DNA from: Chlorobiota bacterium
GTDB lineage: Bacteria; Bacteroidota; Ignavibacteria; OLB7
Length of the DNA stretch: 64,000 nt
Direction: 5' to 3'
NCBI GenBank assembly: GCA_016710285.1
Contig: JADJXR010000001.1
Coordinates: 1,860,001 to 1,924,000, forward strand
The stretch's first letter is position 1, and every line of letters starts with the position of its first letter. The position numbers and the translations under genes are program-made. Shown in pieces: positions 62,843 to 64,000 of the stretch. The notes beneath the pieces were generated by a model. It saw only the letters and a list, made by a program, of their open reading frames with translations. It had not been told where the DNA came from and ran no database searches.

Positions 62843-64000
62843 ATGCCTGCAACAACAACAGCAAAGAGCGCAACCTATAGGCTTTTCAAGGTGGCTGCCG
62901 AACTGAATATCGGTAAGGAAACCATCTCGGAATTCCTACGCGCCAAAGGGTTCGACATCTCCCCAAAACCGACAGAACAACTGTCGCAGGAGATGTACGA
63001 CCTTGTCATGGATAAATTCGAGAAAGAGCATCGGCAGATTGAGAAGCAACGCAAAAAAGTGGATGCCTACCACGAAAAGCGTGTGCGCCCAAAAGACGAA
63101 ACCACGGCTTCAAAGAAAAAGGAAGGCAAAGAAAAAGAGGAGGCTCAGGGTACCGGGGTCGAAGAACCGGCTGAAGCGATTGTTGCTGCCGCACCGCAGC
63201 CCGCCGAAACAGCGGAGCCATTGCCCCAGCCCGAGCCACCAACCCCCGTGGTAACGCAGGTCCCGACAGCAGCCCCAGCTCCCAAACCGGTGGCCGTTCC
63301 CCCCGTGGCCGAAACCACAGCCCCCGCCGTGCCGCCAACGGTGGCAACTGCTTCGCCTGCTCAGGCCGACGATGCCCCAGCAGCAGCAACGGCCACCCCT
63401 GCGCCGGAAGCACCGGCTGCACCAGTTCCCGCACCTCCATCTTCGTCCACACCGCCAGCAGCTGCGCCGTCCGTGGAGGCTGTTCCTGATGCCGAGCCAG
63501 CCGCCCCAACGATCAGCGCGGAAGAGCGTGCAGCCCAACTGGAAGATGCTCGCCGCTCCCGGATTGAGGAGCTTCGCCGCATTGCCATGCGTGGCCGCGA
63601 AACCGAAGAACCCCCGGCTCCCGAGCCAGAACCCGAACCCGAACCAACCCCTCAACCCGAACCACCGGTTGTTTCCGAGGAAGGTGAGCAAGGGGCCCGG
63701 TTTGTTTCGGCCCCCCCAAAGCTGCAAGGCTTGACGGTGCTTGGGAAAATTGATATCGGCGGAAAGAAGGAAAAAGAGAAAGACAAGGACAAGGACAAGA
63801 AACGCACCCGCACCCGTACCCGCGGCAAGGCGATTGATATCAACGCCGAAGCTGCGCGTGCGCGGAACACAAGCAGCACAGAAACTGCAACCGGAACAAC
63901 CCCCCGGACCAACACAAGCCAACCCGAAAACCGAGCCGGAAGCAAACGCGGACGCAAAGGGGCCAGCGTTGAGGTTGATCGCGACCAGGTCAACAAGCAG
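62843..64000 (+). CDS. infB: translation initiation factor IF-2, 3' end outside window
   Basis: The frame from ATG 62843 stays open for 386 codons to the window end. The first ~50 residues are an IF2_N domain (TYRLFKVAAELNIGKETISEFLRAKGFDIS). A long, variable linker of charged, Pro/Ala/Glu-rich sequence follows, typical of IF-2 in FCB bacteria (PAPEPEP-like stretches, then KEKEKDKDKDKKRTRTRTRGK). The GTPase and C-terminal domains lie beyond 64000. IF-2 brings fMet-tRNA to the 30S subunit. It starts 213 bases after nusA, completing the rimP-nusA-infB order. Confidence 0.94.
   Translation, partial: MPATTTAKSATYRLFKVAAELNIGKETISEFLRAKGFDISPKPTEQLSQEMYDLVMDKFEKEHRQIEKQRKKVDAYHEKRVRPKDETTASKKKEGKEKEEAQGTGVEEPAEAIVAAAPQPAETAEPLPQPEPPTPVVTQVPTAAPAPKPVAVPPVAETTAPAVPPTVATASPAQADDAPAAATATPAPEAPAAPVPAPPSSSTPPAAAPSVEAVPDAEPAAPTISAEERAAQLEDARRSRIEELRRIAMRGRETEEPPAPEPEPEPEPTPQPEPPVVSEEGEQGARFVSAPPKLQGLTVLGKIDIGGKKEKEKDKDKDKKRTRTRTRGKAIDINAEAARARNTSSTETATGTTPRTNTSQPENRAGSKRGRKGASVEVDRDQVNKQ

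Noticed and set aside
1..64000. CRISPR array, prophage or integrative element
   Set aside because: No regularly spaced repeats, phage structural genes, integrase or tRNA attachment site were seen; the single IS and the R-M pair are the only clear mobile DNA.

Overview
The window is chromosomal DNA of a free-living, Gram-negative, high-G+C (about 60%) bacterium of the Fibrobacterota-Chlorobiota-Bacteroidota (FCB) group. The best guess is an Ignavibacteria/Kapabacteria-type lineage. The reasons are: several very long secreted proteins ending in type IX secretion (T9SS) C-terminal sorting domains; a TonB receptor with a carboxypeptidase-regulatory-like N-terminus; leucine dehydrogenase; and promoters with a Bacteroidota-like -7 box (TAnnTTTG, seen before groES, rimP and the 57133-60192 gene). 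The exact phylum is inference; no rRNA is present. No tRNA, rRNA or CRISPR array was seen.

Layout. 1-1838: 3' part of a BTAD-domain regulator. 1961-3766: an AT-rich restriction-modification pair (NotI-family endonuclease and D12-class adenine methyltransferase). 3810-7082: DUF488, prmC, queC, an iron-permease-like membrane protein and a lipoprotein. 7169-11787: terminator, lipoprotein and TonB receptor on the minus strand. 12151-17736: a three-gene RND efflux operon with overlapping genes. 17874-23851: orphan ABC ATPase and YdcF-like protein, leucine dehydrogenase, nusB, a small lipoprotein and a Kef-type antiporter. 24038-27208: one long gene (TPR-like, SLOG-like and class III cyclase regions) split cleanly by a 912-bp IS5-family element with a 3-bp target duplication. 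27561-37816: cytochrome c, two T9SS cargo genes, hutU, and an AT-rich patch holding a mosaic T9SS gene, a cysteine-rich secreted protein preceded by a heptanucleotide repeat, and a small conserved-looking protein. 38410-42273: frameshifted glycosyltransferase, TPR protein and S9 peptidase. 42401-49343: a periplasmic helical protein, T9SS cargo, groES-groEL under a perfect CIRCE, a frameshifted T9SS cargo gene and a GrpB-family protein. 49426-60192: a 1168-aa T9SS protein with a C25-like central region, a 1335-aa hybrid histidine kinase and a 1019-aa T9SS protein. 60438-64000: rimP-nusA-infB, headed by a promoter and a terminator-like leader hairpin.

Most of the window is housekeeping or cell-envelope genes. 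The most unusual items are the IS-split TPR/SLOG/cyclase gene, the heptamer repeat that puts the well-placed ATG of a secreted Cys-rich protein out of frame, the NotI-type nuclease paired with an adenine methyltransferase (so probably not cutting the A-free NotI site), and the rimP leader hairpin. Two further genes (glycosyltransferase 38410-39378 and T9SS cargo 47393-48695) are frameshifted. Long homopolymers sit at some of these breaks, so sequencing error must be separated from real decay.
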